DNA of 32,152 nucleotides from Caldithrix abyssi (GCA_011369465.1 DRQG01000077.1:1-32152); one strand, 5' to 3'. Numbered from the stretch's first letter, positions 9,406 to 18,059 are shown. Notes: generated by a model not told the origin, from the letters alone. A program made the numbers and translations.

Positions 9406-10635
9406 TTACTCGTACCGTAAAGAATCTATCGGGTTAAGCCGCGAAGCCCGGTAAGCGGGGAAAAAACCGGCCAGAACGCCAACCATGGTGGAAAAGCCGA
9501 AACCCACCGCAATGGAAAGCAGGCTCACTCCAATAGTCAGATCCATCTGGGAAAGAATAAGCAATCCGGCAGCATAACCGACCGCAATACCGCCAAAGCC
9601 GCCTATGGAAGCGATGATGACCGCTTCGATTAAAAACTGGCTGAGAATATTGCGCCGGGTGGCGCCGATGGCTTTGCGAATACCGATTTCGCGCGTCCGT
9701 TCGGTAACGCTGACCATCATAATATTCATAATACCGATACCGCCCACAACCAGTGAAATAAATCCGATTACGAACACAATGGCGTACAGGGTGGAAGTAA
9801 GCTGCCGGTACAAATCCGTCAACATATCCTGTTGATTGATAGCAAAATCGTCATCCTGTCCGGGTTTATTTTTGCGCACCTGGCGCAAAATGCCGCGGAT
9901 TTGATCTTTCATGTCCTCCAGACGCTCCGGCTGGGTAGTCATCAGGGCAATGCGCAGGCCGCGGTGCCCGCCGTACACCCGTCTGAAGGAGCCGATGGGC
10001 ACAATGGCGTAGTTATCCATACTTTGGCCGAAGAACGAACCCTTGCGTTCCAGTATGCCGATTACGCGGTATTTATCCGTGCCGATGGTAATGCGTTTGC
10101 CCAACGGATTTTCGTGTTTAAACAGCTTATCGGCCAGTTCCGCTCCCAACACAGCCACACGATGATTGTTGCGGACGTCCAGCTCGGTTAAGAAGCGGCC
10201 TACTTCGGGATAGGCGTTTGCCGTCTCCTTATAGTTTTCGTTACTGCCCATAATAAAAATATTATCGAATTTTTCACCCCGGTAACCCACCCGCTTTACG
10301 GCAAAAACCTCCGGCGAAATGTAATCGGCCAGGGTACAGCGTTTTTTGAGCGCCAGATATTCTTTGTAGGTTATATTTTTACGGTTGCGGTAGCGCCAAA
10401 AATCGCCTTTGATCACCCAGGGGTATTTTTGCACATACACCGTGTTGGCGCCGATGTTGGAAAGCTGGCCGTACACATACTGATTGAGCCCCTGAATGGT
10501 GGTAAAAATGGTAATGATGGTGGATACGCCGATAAATATACCCAGCGTTGTGAGAAAAGAGCGTAGTTTGTGGGCGCGTAAAGCCTGCCAGGCCATCAGC
10601 AGGTATTCGTTAATTCTTGAAAAAACAATTAACAT
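9406..10635 (-). CDS. MacB-type ABC permease (first)
   Basis: This 409-residue permease is built like its downstream neighbour: a membrane helix at about 22-45, a periplasmic MacB core domain, and three C-terminal helices with RTREIGIRKAIGATRRN. The two permeases are clearly paralogous but well diverged in the periplasmic domain, which suggests a heterodimeric transporter rather than a recent duplication. It begins 33 bases after the ATPase gene. The start chosen (ATG at 10635) gives a short cytoplasmic segment before the first helix, as usual in the family. No strong Shine-Dalgarno sequence is visible. Confidence 0.9.
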   Translation of the reverse strand: MLIVFSRINEYLLMAWQALRAHKLRSFLTTLGIFIGVSTIITIFTTIQGLNQYVYGQLSNIGANTVYVQKYPWVIKGDFWRYRNRKNITYKEYLALKKRCTLADYISPEVFAVKRVGYRGEKFDNIFIMGSNENYKETANAYPEVGRFLTELDVRNNHRVAVLGAELADKLFKHENPLGKRITIGTDKYRVIGILERKGSFFGQSMDNYAIVPIGSFRRVYGGHRGLRIALMTTQPERLEDMKDQIRGILRQVRKNKPGQDDDFAINQQDMLTDLYRQLTSTLYAIVFVIGFISLVVGGIGIMNIMMVSVTERTREIGIRKAIGATRRNILSQFLIEAVIIASIGGFGGIAVGYAAGLLILSQMDLTIGVSLLSIAVGFGFSTMVGVLAGFFPAYRASRLNPIDSLRYE

Positions 10636-10668
10636 AACACACCGGGCTTCCGCTTAATGATAAAACGA

Positions 10669-11340
10669 TCAGGCATCGCTTATAATCCTGCCGTCCAGCA
10701 GACGGATTATCCGTTTGCTGTGTTTGGCAATGTGTTCTTCGTGTGTTACCACAATAATCGTGTTGCCGGCGTTATTCAGCCGTTCGAATATCTCCATAAT
10801 TTCTTCACCGGTTTTGGAATCCAGATTACCGGTCGGTTCATCGGCCAGGATAAGCGAAGGATTGTTGATCAGCGCCCGGGCAATGGCCACTCTTTGCCGT
10901 TGCCCTCCGGAAAGTTCGTTGGGTTTGTGAAAAGCCCGCTCGGCCAGTCCGACGTTATCCAGAGCCTGCAGAGCCAGCTCCCGGCGCTGTGCGCGTGGCG
11001 TACCGTTATAAATAAGGGGCAGTTCCACATTGTGCAGGGCGTTGGCCCGGGGCAGCAGATTAAAGGTCTGGAAAACAAAACCGATTTCCCGGTTGCGGAT
11101 GCGGGCCAGCTCGTCATCGCTCATACTGCTCACGTCGCGATCGTTCAAAATATAGCGCCCTTCCGTTACCACATCCAAACAACCGATGATGTTCATCAGG
11201 GTGGATTTACCGGAACCGCTCGGCCCCATAATAGCCACGTACTCCGATTTTTCAATTTGAAGATTGGTGTCGATCAGCGCCGGTACTTCAATTTCGCCCA
11301 ATTTATATATTTTGGAAACCTGCTCGAGTTTAATCAGCAT
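10669..11340 (-). CDS. LolD/MacB-type ABC transporter ATPase
   Basis: This 223-residue nucleotide-binding protein is of the size and type used by MacB, LolCDE and FtsE systems. It has Walker [10 protein letters not shown] (39-47), a Q-loop at about 91, signature LSGGQRQR (143-150), Walker B LILADE (163-168), D-loop NLD and switch His200. The start overlaps the end of the MacA-like gene by 11 bases, which implies translational coupling. It supplies ATP hydrolysis for the two MacB-type permeases encoded immediately downstream; in enterobacterial MacB the same domain is fused to the permease. Confidence 0.95.
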   Translation of the reverse strand: MLIKLEQVSKIYKLGEIEVPALIDTNLQIEKSEYVAIMGPSGSGKSTLMNIIGCLDVVTEGRYILNDRDVSSMSDDELARIRNREIGFVFQTFNLLPRANALHNVELPLIYNGTPRAQRRELALQALDNVGLAERAFHKPNELSGGQRQRVAIARALINNPSLILADEPTGNLDSKTGEEIMEIFERLNNAGNTIIVVTHEEHIAKHSKRIIRLLDGRIISDA

Positions 11341-12535
11341 TTTTGCGGCCTTTTTTACTTTTCTTTATCTCAACCAGGTCTTCGTTGTTCAAAGATTTGT
11401 TGAGAACTTTAAAGGGGCCGGTAATCACTTCCTCGCCCTCTTCCAAGCCGCTTAATACGGCATAGTGCGTGTCGTCGCTGATGCCCAGTTTTACCGGTTT
11501 GGCGACGGCGCGGTCGTTTTCCACCACAAAAACAACTTCCTGCATCTCTTCGTCATCAGAGGAACTTTCCTCCGTAGCCGTATGTTCTTCCACGTTTCTC
11601 TTTTTTTGTAAACGCGATTTTTTACGAACGGTAACCGCCTGAATAGGCACCCTGACCACATCATCCAGCCGTTTTGTTTTGATATCCACCGTAGTGCTCA
11701 TACCCGGGCGGAAACGGGTATCCGGATTATCCAGCCGTATGGTTACCTCGAAGTTGGTTACCTGCTCCTGCGTACCCAAACCTTTGGTAATGGCCGAATT
11801 GGCGATTTCCGTAACCACACCATGAAAAAGCGTATCCGGAAAAGCATCCAGCTCCACATCGGCGGAATCGCCTATGGAAACATTAATGACGTCATTCTCA
11901 TCCACCTCGATAACCGCTTCCATCACGGAAAGATCGGATACCACCATAATTACGTCTTCCTGAAATTGCGCGCCGATGGCCATTTCGCCCTTTTCTTTAT
12001 TCAATCGTGTAACGATACCGTCCATTGTGGCGTACAGTTTGGTTTTATTCAGGGCGTCCCGGGCTTCTTTGAGAGAGGCTTCGGCTTGCATGCGGGTGCT
12101 TACGGCGGATTCGTAGGCGGCTTCGGCGGATTGATAGTCCGCTTCGGAGATCAGGTTTTGACGGAATAATTCTTTGGCGCGGTTATACTCGCTCAGCGCC
12201 TTTTTCTCATTGGCTTTGGCGGCCAAAAGGGATGACTCGGCCCGTTCCACGGAGGCCTGATATTGCTGCGGGTCCAGGGCAACCAGAAGCTGTCCCTTTT
12301 TGACGCGGTCACCTTCTTTGGCGTACAGCCCAACAATTTTTCCGGCTACCTGGGCGCTCACTTTCACTTCTACAGCCGGTTTGATCTGGCCGGAACCGGT
12401 TACCACCTGCTGGACGGTGCCGCGTTTTACCTTTTCGGTGGTTACCTCAATGCCTTTTTCACGACGGATAAAATTAAATGCAATGATGGCGCCGACCACA
12501 ACGATAATTCCAATCCCGATAAGCCATCTTTTCAT
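11330..12535 (-). CDS. MacA-type periplasmic adaptor (HlyD family)
   Basis: This 401-residue membrane-fusion protein has an N-terminal anchor helix (4-22), a barrel-sandwich/lipoyl part beginning at about 45 ([20 protein letters not shown]), an alpha-helical hairpin at about 95-165 that contacts the TolC-type channel, a second lipoyl half with DGIVTRLN, and beta-barrel and membrane-proximal domains. An unusual charged stretch at about 305-340 (basic, then Glu/Ser/Asp-rich) interrupts the membrane-proximal region; it looks like a flexible loop. AAGGAG sits eight bases before the ATG. The gene lies 123 bases after the TolC-like gene and overlaps the ATPase gene by 11 bases. Confidence 0.93.
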   Translation of the reverse strand: MKRWLIGIGIIVVVGAIIAFNFIRREKGIEVTTEKVKRGTVQQVVTGSGQIKPAVEVKVSAQVAGKIVGLYAKEGDRVKKGQLLVALDPQQYQASVERAESSLLAAKANEKKALSEYNRAKELFRQNLISEADYQSAEAAYESAVSTRMQAEASLKEARDALNKTKLYATMDGIVTRLNKEKGEMAIGAQFQEDVIMVVSDLSVMEAVIEVDENDVINVSIGDSADVELDAFPDTLFHGVVTEIANSAITKGLGTQEQVTNFEVTIRLDNPDTRFRPGMSTTVDIKTKRLDDVVRVPIQAVTVRKKSRLQKKRNVEEHTATEESSSDDEEMQEVVFVVENDRAVAKPVKLGISDDTHYAVLSGLEEGEEVITGPFKVLNKSLNNEDLVEIKKSKKGRKNAD

Positions 12536-12658
12536 TTCGCGCTCCTTAAATTGGATAAGTCCTGTTTCTTTAACGCCGTTTACCGCTTATCAGTCGCATC
12601 GATTACCGACAGCCGGCCTTCGCCATAATTGTAGCTGCATTCCCCGGCTTTTGATGGT

Positions 12659-14071
12659 CTAATTTTTCATATCCTGTTTCATCTTTTCATAGGCGATGCC
12701 CAACTGCGCGTCGATTTGGGCCAAAAGCAGCAAAGCGTTGTATTGAGCGGCGATCAGCGTTTGTTCGGCGTTGGTTAAGTTAACCTGCGCTTCCCGCACA
12801 TCCAGCGAGGTGCCCGCGCCGATCTGGAATCGTTCTTCGGCCAGGCGCACTTCCTCACGGGCCGCTTCGAGGTTTATCTTGTTGATTTCGATAATGTCGA
12901 GAGTTGATAAATAGTTGGCATAATACTGATGCAGTGTCGCTTTCAGATTGCGTTTATACTCTTCATATTGTTCCTGCGCAATCCGTTTGTTGATTTCCGC
13001 TTTTTGAATGTTGGCGTAATCCTTAAATCCGTTAAAAAGATTAATGGAAACATTAATGCCGTAACGGGTCTGGTAATTTTTATTGAAATCGGAAAAGACC
13101 TTGATGATATCCTCATGAAAACGATCATATTGTAAATAGGCCGAAATACGGGGGTAATTGATGCCTTTGGCCAGAGAAACGGACAGATCGCTGGCGAAAA
13201 TATCCTCTTCATATTTTTTAAGCAAGGGTTGATTGCGTATGGCCGTGTGCACCAGCTCGTCCAGATCGGGCAGCTTCACATTTACTTCGTGGATGGGTTT
13301 GATTTCCAGCGGCGTAAGCGGATCGCGTCCCATCACCAGATTGAGCTTTTTACGGGATTCTTCCATCTGGATCTGCTGGTTAAGCATCTGAATGCGGTCG
13401 TTGCCCCAGTTCACCCGCGCCCGGTAAACATCCAGCCGGGCGGTAGCACCCAGGGCGTGCATCTTTTCCGTACGATCCACCTGCTCCTGGCTGCGCTGCA
13501 CGGCCATCTTTTTGGCTTCCAGCAATTTTATTTGTTTATTTAAGTCGAAATAGGCTTGTTTGACCGAAAGAATGGTGTTATTGCGTTCGCTAAGATAATT
13601 ATATTCCGAGGAACGTTTGTCGGCTTTGGCTTTGCGTATCTGATTCCACCAGATGCCGCCGTCAAAGAGGGTCTGGTTTAAAGACAGATTTGCCGAATTG
13701 TTATCCCGGCTCTGTTTCTCGATGGAACGGGTTCTTTGTTCGTAAATAACGTTACCCGTTTCCGGATCGATGCCTACCGGCTCGTTACTCAGGTATTCGG
13801 AAGCACCGATGTCGATTCTGCTTTTTCCTGCCGAGGCGGTTAATGAAGGAAGAATACCCTGGTAGCTGCCCAGTACATCGGCCTCCGCCGCGCTTTCCTG
13901 AAACATGGCCGTCCGCAGAGTGACGTTATTTTGCAGAGCAATTTCAATGCAGTCCTCTAAGGTCAGGTATTCCTTTTCCTGCAATTCTTCTTGTGCATAT
14001 ACCGAAGCAAATATGAACAAGGGAAGAATGATAGATAGAATATCCACCCGAATTCTAAATACCCGTATCAT
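12659..14071 (-). CDS. TolC-family outer membrane efflux protein
   Basis: This 470-residue outer-membrane channel subunit is the first gene of the exporter operon. A signal peptide (MIRVFRI... ending VYA at about 26) is followed by two outer-membrane efflux repeats, each with a long coiled-coil helix pair (about 125-225 and 340-460). The LTLEDCIEIALQNN opening is typical of the family. I chose the ATG at 14071 because AAAAAGGAG lies directly upstream with six-base spacing and because it starts cleanly with the signal peptide. In-frame ATGs 30-33 bases further upstream would add a non-hydrophobic leader and lie within a palindromic element. Confidence 0.92.
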   Translation of the reverse strand: MIRVFRIRVDILSIILPLFIFASVYAQEELQEKEYLTLEDCIEIALQNNVTLRTAMFQESAAEADVLGSYQGILPSLTASAGKSRIDIGASEYLSNEPVGIDPETGNVIYEQRTRSIEKQSRDNNSANLSLNQTLFDGGIWWNQIRKAKADKRSSEYNYLSERNNTILSVKQAYFDLNKQIKLLEAKKMAVQRSQEQVDRTEKMHALGATARLDVYRARVNWGNDRIQMLNQQIQMEESRKKLNLVMGRDPLTPLEIKPIHEVNVKLPDLDELVHTAIRNQPLLKKYEEDIFASDLSVSLAKGINYPRISAYLQYDRFHEDIIKVFSDFNKNYQTRYGINVSINLFNGFKDYANIQKAEINKRIAQEQYEEYKRNLKATLHQYYANYLSTLDIIEINKINLEAAREEVRLAEERFQIGAGTSLDVREAQVNLTNAEQTLIAAQYNALLLLAQIDAQLGIAYEKMKQDMKN

Positions 14072-14094
14072 CAAACACTCCTTTTTAAGATTGG

Positions 14095-14162
14095 ATCTCA
14101 TCATTTTCCGTATGCCCGGCCGCTATCTCGCGGTATGGGCATATTTCGCGAAAAAATGAGAT
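14095..14162. repeat. 68-bp imperfect palindrome between operons
   Basis: The outer arms ATCTCAT and ATGAGAT match exactly. Further in, TTTT/AAAA, TATGCCC/GGGCATA and CCGC/GCGG also pair, leaving a six-base tip. The element lies between the stop of the editing-domain gene (14209) and the start of the TolC-like gene (14071). No T-tract follows on the minus strand. It may be a regulatory or terminator structure for the intergenic junction, or a short palindromic mobile repeat. Confidence 0.6.
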
Positions 14163-14208
14163 GGTTATATAGACGACAACTTAATTTAAAAGTTGCAAAT
14201 TTTTCCGC

Positions 14209-14619
14209 TTAAAATTCTTTATAGACCCGGGCAAGGGAACGTCCCGGTGCAGCGATTTCAATATCCAGAAAGTATCCGTAGGGCGTTTGCGCCACATCAT
14301 AGCCCACCGCGGCAAGCCGTTCTTCGGCGCGATCAAACAACGCCTTAAGGCAGGCCGGGTCGCATTTGGACTCGCCCAGATGGGCAAAGGAATGCAAAAC
14401 CACCTTCTTCGTATCCCATTTTCCGGCCAGCCACTTGATGTTTTTTATCAGTTTGGTTTCGGCTTTGCCCGGATTTTCTTCGTCTTTTTCTTCGCCGTGC
14501 ACAAAGGCCACCACAGCGTTTTCCGCCTGTCCGGCTTCATTCACGGTTTCCACATCATCCAGATTTTTTACCGCCGGTTTATAGGCGAAACGATCCATAT
14601 ACCAAAAAAGTACGCGCAT
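14209..14619 (-). CDS. Free-standing archaeal-type ThrRS editing-domain protein
   Basis: This 136-residue protein is made up entirely of the fold found at the N-terminus of archaeal threonyl-tRNA synthetases (the DTD-like tRNA-Thr editing domain, Pfam tRNA-Thr_ED). The family pattern is clear: an MRVLFWYMDRFAY opening, a beta strand VVAFVHGEE, the helix-strand VVLHSFAHL (His80 is the conserved substrate-pocket histidine) and YDVAQTPYGYF near the end. In archaeal enzymes this domain removes serine mischarged on tRNA-Thr. A lysine that I recall after the GYY motif is replaced here by Leu (GYFLDIEI), so activity may be altered or lost. The start codon overlaps the stop of the CCA-adding enzyme gene (TGATG), implying coupling. 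A proofreading or D-aminoacyl-tRNA role is inference. Confidence 0.8.
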   Translation of the reverse strand: MRVLFWYMDRFAYKPAVKNLDDVETVNEAGQAENAVVAFVHGEEKDEENPGKAETKLIKNIKWLAGKWDTKKVVLHSFAHLGESKCDPACLKALFDRAEERLAAVGYDVAQTPYGYFLDIEIAAPGRSLARVYKEF

Positions 14620-16001
14620 CAGGAAAGCAGCTCCTCTTTATGTTGATTGATATAGGCCACGCAGGCGTCGTGATCGTTGGGTACATCGCCGTTGAGTATG
14701 GCTTCTTCGATAAATTTTTTTATTTTTCCCACCATCGGGCCGGGCTGCAAGTCGAACATACGCATAATTTCATCGCCCCGTACCGGAGGCTGAAAATTAC
14801 GCAGCCGGTCGCGTTCTTCCACCTCCAGCACCTTTTGCACAACGCGGTCGTAATTATTACGGTAACGCTTAACCCGGTTGGGATTTTTGGAAGTGATATC
14901 GGCCCGGCACAGCGTCATCAGGTCGTCCAGTTCGTTTCCGGCCAAAAAGATTAAGCGACGCACGGCGGAATCGGTCACCTCCTCATCCACCAGAGCCATA
15001 GGCCGTAAATGCAGGCCGACCAGTTTGGCCACGTATTCGATGGTCTCCGCGGGGTACTTCATCCGGCGCAGGATGGCTTTGGCCATGCGGGCGCCCACCA
15101 CTTCGTGCCCGTGGAAGGTCCAGCCGGTCTGTTCGCTGAAGCGTTTGGTGCGCGGTTTGGCAATATCGTGGAAAAGGGCGGCCAGCCGCAGCTTGAGATC
15201 GCCGCCGCCCGCGGCCACATTGTCCAGCACTTCCAGCGTATGGTAAAACACATCTTTGTGATGAAATTTCTTCTTCTGTTCCACGCCTTTCAGAGCCGTG
15301 AATTCCGGAAAGAATATCTCCAGCAAACCGCTTTCATCCAGCAGGCGCATTCCCGCCGACGGGGCGTCGGCCATTAAAATTTTATTAAATTCGTCGGTGA
15401 TGCGCTCCTGCGAAACGATCTTTAAACGGTCGCGTATTTTGCGAATGGCCTTAAAGGTTTTTTCTTCGATGGTAAACCCAAGCCGCGCGGCAAAACGCAC
15501 GGCGCGGATCATCCGCAGAGGATCGTCGGCAAAGGTTTGTTCCGGTTCCAGCGGTGTGCGGATGACGCCCTTCTGCAAATCGTCTATGCCGTGGTACACA
15601 TCGATAACCCGGCCGTACCCCTGCGGCGAAATATCCATAGCTAAGGTATTAATGGTGAAATCGCGCCGGCTCAGGTCGGAACGCAGATCGGCCTGCCGGG
15701 TAACCGGTTTGCGGGAATGGCTGCTATAGGATTCTTCGCGGGCGTTTACGAATTCCAAAGTGTATCCGTAATAGCGGGTCATAAAGGTGCCAAAGCGGGG
15801 GTAGCGCACCAGCGTACGCAAATGCAGTTCCTTTTTCAGTTGATCGGCAAAACGCATGGCGTCGCCTACCACCACAAAATCGATGTCTTTGCTGTTCTTA
15901 CCAAGCTGCAGATCGCGTACGTATCCGCCTACCACATAAATTTCGTATCCGCAGTTTTGCGCGGCCTGATATATTTTGCCGAATAGTTCTTTTGTTGTCA
16001 T
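14619..16001 (-). CDS. cca: CCA tRNA nucleotidyltransferase with HD domain
   Basis: This 460-residue class II tRNA nucleotidyltransferase/poly(A) polymerase-family enzyme builds or repairs the 3' CCA end of tRNAs. The head domain has GGYVRD (25-30), the metal-binding DID at 39-41, and RRDFTIN (112-118). The neck has the DDPLRMIRAVRFAARLGF segment (159-176). A C-terminal HD phosphohydrolase region follows, with His248 and His278-Asp279 (LFHDIAKPRT) and further His residues near 297-299. Such HD fusions occur in CCA enzymes and can carry phosphatase or phosphodiesterase activity. It is the first gene of a two-gene unit with the editing-domain protein. A poly(A) polymerase role is possible but less likely. 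Confidence 0.92.
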   Translation of the reverse strand: MTTKELFGKIYQAAQNCGYEIYVVGGYVRDLQLGKNSKDIDFVVVGDAMRFADQLKKELHLRTLVRYPRFGTFMTRYYGYTLEFVNAREESYSSHSRKPVTRQADLRSDLSRRDFTINTLAMDISPQGYGRVIDVYHGIDDLQKGVIRTPLEPEQTFADDPLRMIRAVRFAARLGFTIEEKTFKAIRKIRDRLKIVSQERITDEFNKILMADAPSAGMRLLDESGLLEIFFPEFTALKGVEQKKKFHHKDVFYHTLEVLDNVAAGGGDLKLRLAALFHDIAKPRTKRFSEQTGWTFHGHEVVGARMAKAILRRMKYPAETIEYVAKLVGLHLRPMALVDEEVTDSAVRRLIFLAGNELDDLMTLCRADITSKNPNRVKRYRNNYDRVVQKVLEVEERDRLRNFQPPVRGDEIMRMFDLQPGPMVGKIKKFIEEAILNGDVPNDHDACVAYINQHKEELLS

Positions 16002-16099
16002 CCGCCAACCGGTTTCTATCTATAATACAATGTTCTGTTTTCGTTTATTGCGGTTGAATTTATAAAAGATTAGCCTGATATTCTACTGTATGCATCACG

Positions 16100-17245
16100 T
16101 TACGACCGCTTCTTTCGCAAACGGGGTAAAATTTCCTTCAATTTTTCCAACGTATATTCCAACTGATCGCGGGTGGTATGCCGGCCAAAACTGAAACGGA
16201 CGGTGCTGTTGACCAGCCCGGCCGGCAAGCCCATCGCTTGCAGCACGTGGGACGGCCGGACGCTGCCCGAGCTGCAGGCCGAACCGACCGAAACGGCAAT
16301 GCCGGACAGGTCGAGATTGATAAGCAGACTTTCGTTATCCACGCCGGGGAACGACACATTGCTGATAAAAGGCGACCGGGCCGCCGCGGCGCCGTTTATC
16401 CTGCAAAAGGGAAAACGTTCCGATAGTTCGCGTTCAAAATAGTGTTGTAATTTTTTTACGGTCGAATAATCCTTTTCGGCATTGAGCAGAGCCAAAGCGG
16501 CGTCAAAACCGATGATGCCGTTTATATTTTCCGTTCCCGGGCGTCGTCCGGCTTCCTGTCCGCCCCCGTGAAGCAGGGGTTCCAAAGCCGTTCCTTCGCG
16601 GATGATCAGCGCGCCGCAGCCTTTTGGGCCGTATATTTTATGCGCGGATAGAGTGATCAATCCGGCGCCGGTTTCGTTGAGTTTCAGGCCCGTCTTTCCA
16701 AAGGATTGCACGGCGTCGCAATGAAACAGGATACCCCGTTCCCGGCACAAACGACCGATTTCTTCCACCGGGTTGATAACGCCGGTTTCGTTGTTTACAT
16801 GCATTACCGAAACGAGCACCGTATTTTTTTTAATCAGCCGCGCGATTTCCTCGGCCGTTACCACCCCATCCGCAGTCGGTTGGGCGTAGCTGACTTCGTA
16901 ACCGACGGTTTGTAAATATTCGGCCGTTTTTAACAATGACGGGTGTTCCACTGCGGAAACAATGATATGCATCGTTTTGTTCCGATGCGCCCGGACAGTT
17001 CCCACAAGCGCCCAGTTGTTGCTCTCGGTCCCGCCGCTGGTAAAGGCAATCTCTTTCGGCAGGAAGCCGGTATGATCCGCCAGATGATCGCGGGCTTCTT
17101 CGATCCGCGCTTTGGCCGCGCGGCCAAAGGAATGCTGACTGGACGGATTACCGAAAACTTCCCGATTCCATCGGGAAATGGCTTCGGTAACTTCCGGAGC
17201 CTGCGGTGTTGTGGCGCTGTAATCGAGATAGACGGTTTTGTTCAT
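16100..17245 (-). CDS. iscS: Cysteine desulfurase (NifS/IscS family)
   Basis: This 381-residue PLP enzyme takes sulfur from cysteine for Fe-S clusters and thiolated tRNAs. It has the YLDYSATTP start (6-14), His101 in the VEHPS motif that stacks on PLP, Schiff-base Lys203 in SAHKIYGPKG, and catalytic Cys324 in GSACSSGS, which is the class I loop of IscS/NifS. The length is normal. No IscU or other scaffold gene is adjacent, so assignment to iron-sulfur assembly as opposed to tRNA thiolation is open. It lies 98 bases upstream of the CCA enzyme gene on the same strand, which makes a tRNA-modification link plausible but unproven. A strong terminator at its 5' side separates it from the nrdJ genes. 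Confidence 0.9.
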   Translation of the reverse strand: MNKTVYLDYSATTPQAPEVTEAISRWNREVFGNPSSQHSFGRAAKARIEEARDHLADHTGFLPKEIAFTSGGTESNNWALVGTVRAHRNKTMHIIVSAVEHPSLLKTAEYLQTVGYEVSYAQPTADGVVTAEEIARLIKKNTVLVSVMHVNNETGVINPVEEIGRLCRERGILFHCDAVQSFGKTGLKLNETGAGLITLSAHKIYGPKGCGALIIREGTALEPLLHGGGQEAGRRPGTENINGIIGFDAALALLNAEKDYSTVKKLQHYFERELSERFPFCRINGAAAARSPFISNVSFPGVDNESLLINLDLSGIAVSVGSACSSGSVRPSHVLQAMGLPAGLVNSTVRFSFGRHTTRDQLEYTLEKLKEILPRLRKKRS

Positions 17246-17272
17246 ACGGGTCTAATTTAACGTATTTCGTTT

Positions 17273-17311
17273 AAAAATAAAAAACCCCATTTGAATCGAT
17301 CAAACAGGGTT
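17273..17311 (-). terminator. Intrinsic terminator of the nrdJ operon
   Basis: Read on the minus strand, AACCCTGTTTGA pairs with TCAAATGGGGTT as a 12-bp stem with two G-U wobbles and a five-base loop. It runs directly into a T-rich tract (TTTTTTATTTTT). It lies about 110 bases after the stop of the small ribonucleotide reductase gene and before the cysteine desulfurase start, so it should end transcription of the reductase operon. Confidence 0.85.
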
Positions 17312-17314
17312 AAA

Positions 17315-17421
17315 AATATACCGGTATAAAAGGCGCTTTTAAAATGAGTAACGCAAGATTCATCTTGCGCCCTGAAGGCAAAGGTGTAAGAATATACCGG
17401 TATAGAAGACGCTTTTAAAAT
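17315..17421. repeat. Paired 31-bp direct repeats flanking a hairpin
   Basis: Two copies, 17315-17345 and 17391-17421, match at 29 of 31 bases. Each contains the perfect 10-bp palindrome ATACCGGTAT and the shared end GCGCTTTTAAAAT or ACGCTTTTAAAAT. Between them lies a perfect 8-bp inverted repeat, CGCAAGAT/ATCTTGCG (17352-17369, two-base loop). The whole array sits in the transcribed tail between the nrdJ small-subunit stop and the terminator. Confidence 0.75.
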
Positions 17422-17422
17422 A

Positions 17423-18031
17423 TTATTTATCGCATTTACTGTAGCCGCATTCCGGGTTGATGCAGGTTAAGCAGCCGTTTTCCATTTTTACGCTGCGCTG
17501 GCTGCAATCCGGGCAAATTTGAAACTCGGTGTTCATATCCGGTTCGGCCGAGGCCAGGGCTTCGTTTACCGCGGGAGCCAGAGCAACGTCTTCACTGTCG
17601 TCCATACAGCCGATTTCACGGAAAAAACGTTCGATCACATCGGCAATTTCGGAGTAAAAAGAGTGAATGTATTTACCGTTTCTGTGATAGCCGCCGTTGG
17701 GGTCGTGGATGCTGCTCAATTCCTCAAGAATAAAGGTCGGACGCGCCGATTTACGGAAGATAGCCGAAATCAGCCTGGTCAGCACGGCGTATTCCGCATT
17801 TTTGGTGAGATCTTTGCTGTTGATAAAAATTTCAATCGGGCGGTTTCTCCCGTTTTGCTGGATGTAACCCAGGGTGATATAAACGCTGTGTTTTACAAAT
17901 CCGCTGCGCAATTTGTAAACCTTGGCCTGTACGATATCCGGACGTACCACCACATGGTCGGTAACGCTGTCCAGCGGTTCTTCCTGCTTTACTTCTTCAA
18001 TTTCGAAGTCCCTGTCGGTAATCTTGTACAT
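17423..18031 (-). CDS. Small chain of split class II ribonucleotide reductase (TSCPD domain)
   Basis: This 202-residue protein corresponds to the C-terminal part of single-chain adenosylcobalamin-dependent reductases. Residues of about 30-135 match the TSCPD domain (VYITLGYIQQNGRNRPIEIF, then a helix NAEYAVLTRLISAIFRKS). The tail (about 172-200) holds a zinc-ribbon-like cysteine set, CPDC...C..C...CGYSKC, with the last cysteines probably acting as the swinging redox pair that re-reduces the active site. In most bacteria this is fused to the catalytic chain; a separate small chain is also known in split NrdJ systems such as that of Pseudomonas aeruginosa (NrdJa/NrdJb). It begins 28 bases after the large chain, with AAGGG upstream of the ATG. 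Confidence 0.88.
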   Translation of the reverse strand: MYKITDRDFEIEEVKQEEPLDSVTDHVVVRPDIVQAKVYKLRSGFVKHSVYITLGYIQQNGRNRPIEIFINSKDLTKNAEYAVLTRLISAIFRKSARPTFILEELSSIHDPNGGYHRNGKYIHSFYSEIADVIERFFREIGCMDDSEDVALAPAVNEALASAEPDMNTEFQICPDCSQRSVKMENGCLTCINPECGYSKCDK

Positions 18032-18059
18032 ATTCCCTTAAAGCCCCCACGCTTTTTAG

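Noticed and set aside
10657-11403. 248-codon plus-strand reading frame
   Set aside because: It is antisense to the ABC ATPase and the adaptor end, and its product is the usual mirror of a conserved coding region.
12536-12658. Gap of 123 bases inside the exporter operon as a possible small gene
   Set aside because: No frame with a start, ribosome binding site and sensible product; the region simply carries the Shine-Dalgarno sequence of the adaptor gene.
14072-14104. Longer N-terminus for the TolC-like protein
   Set aside because: The ATG at 14071 has AAGGAG at ideal spacing and begins with the signal peptide; the upstream codons lie in a palindrome.
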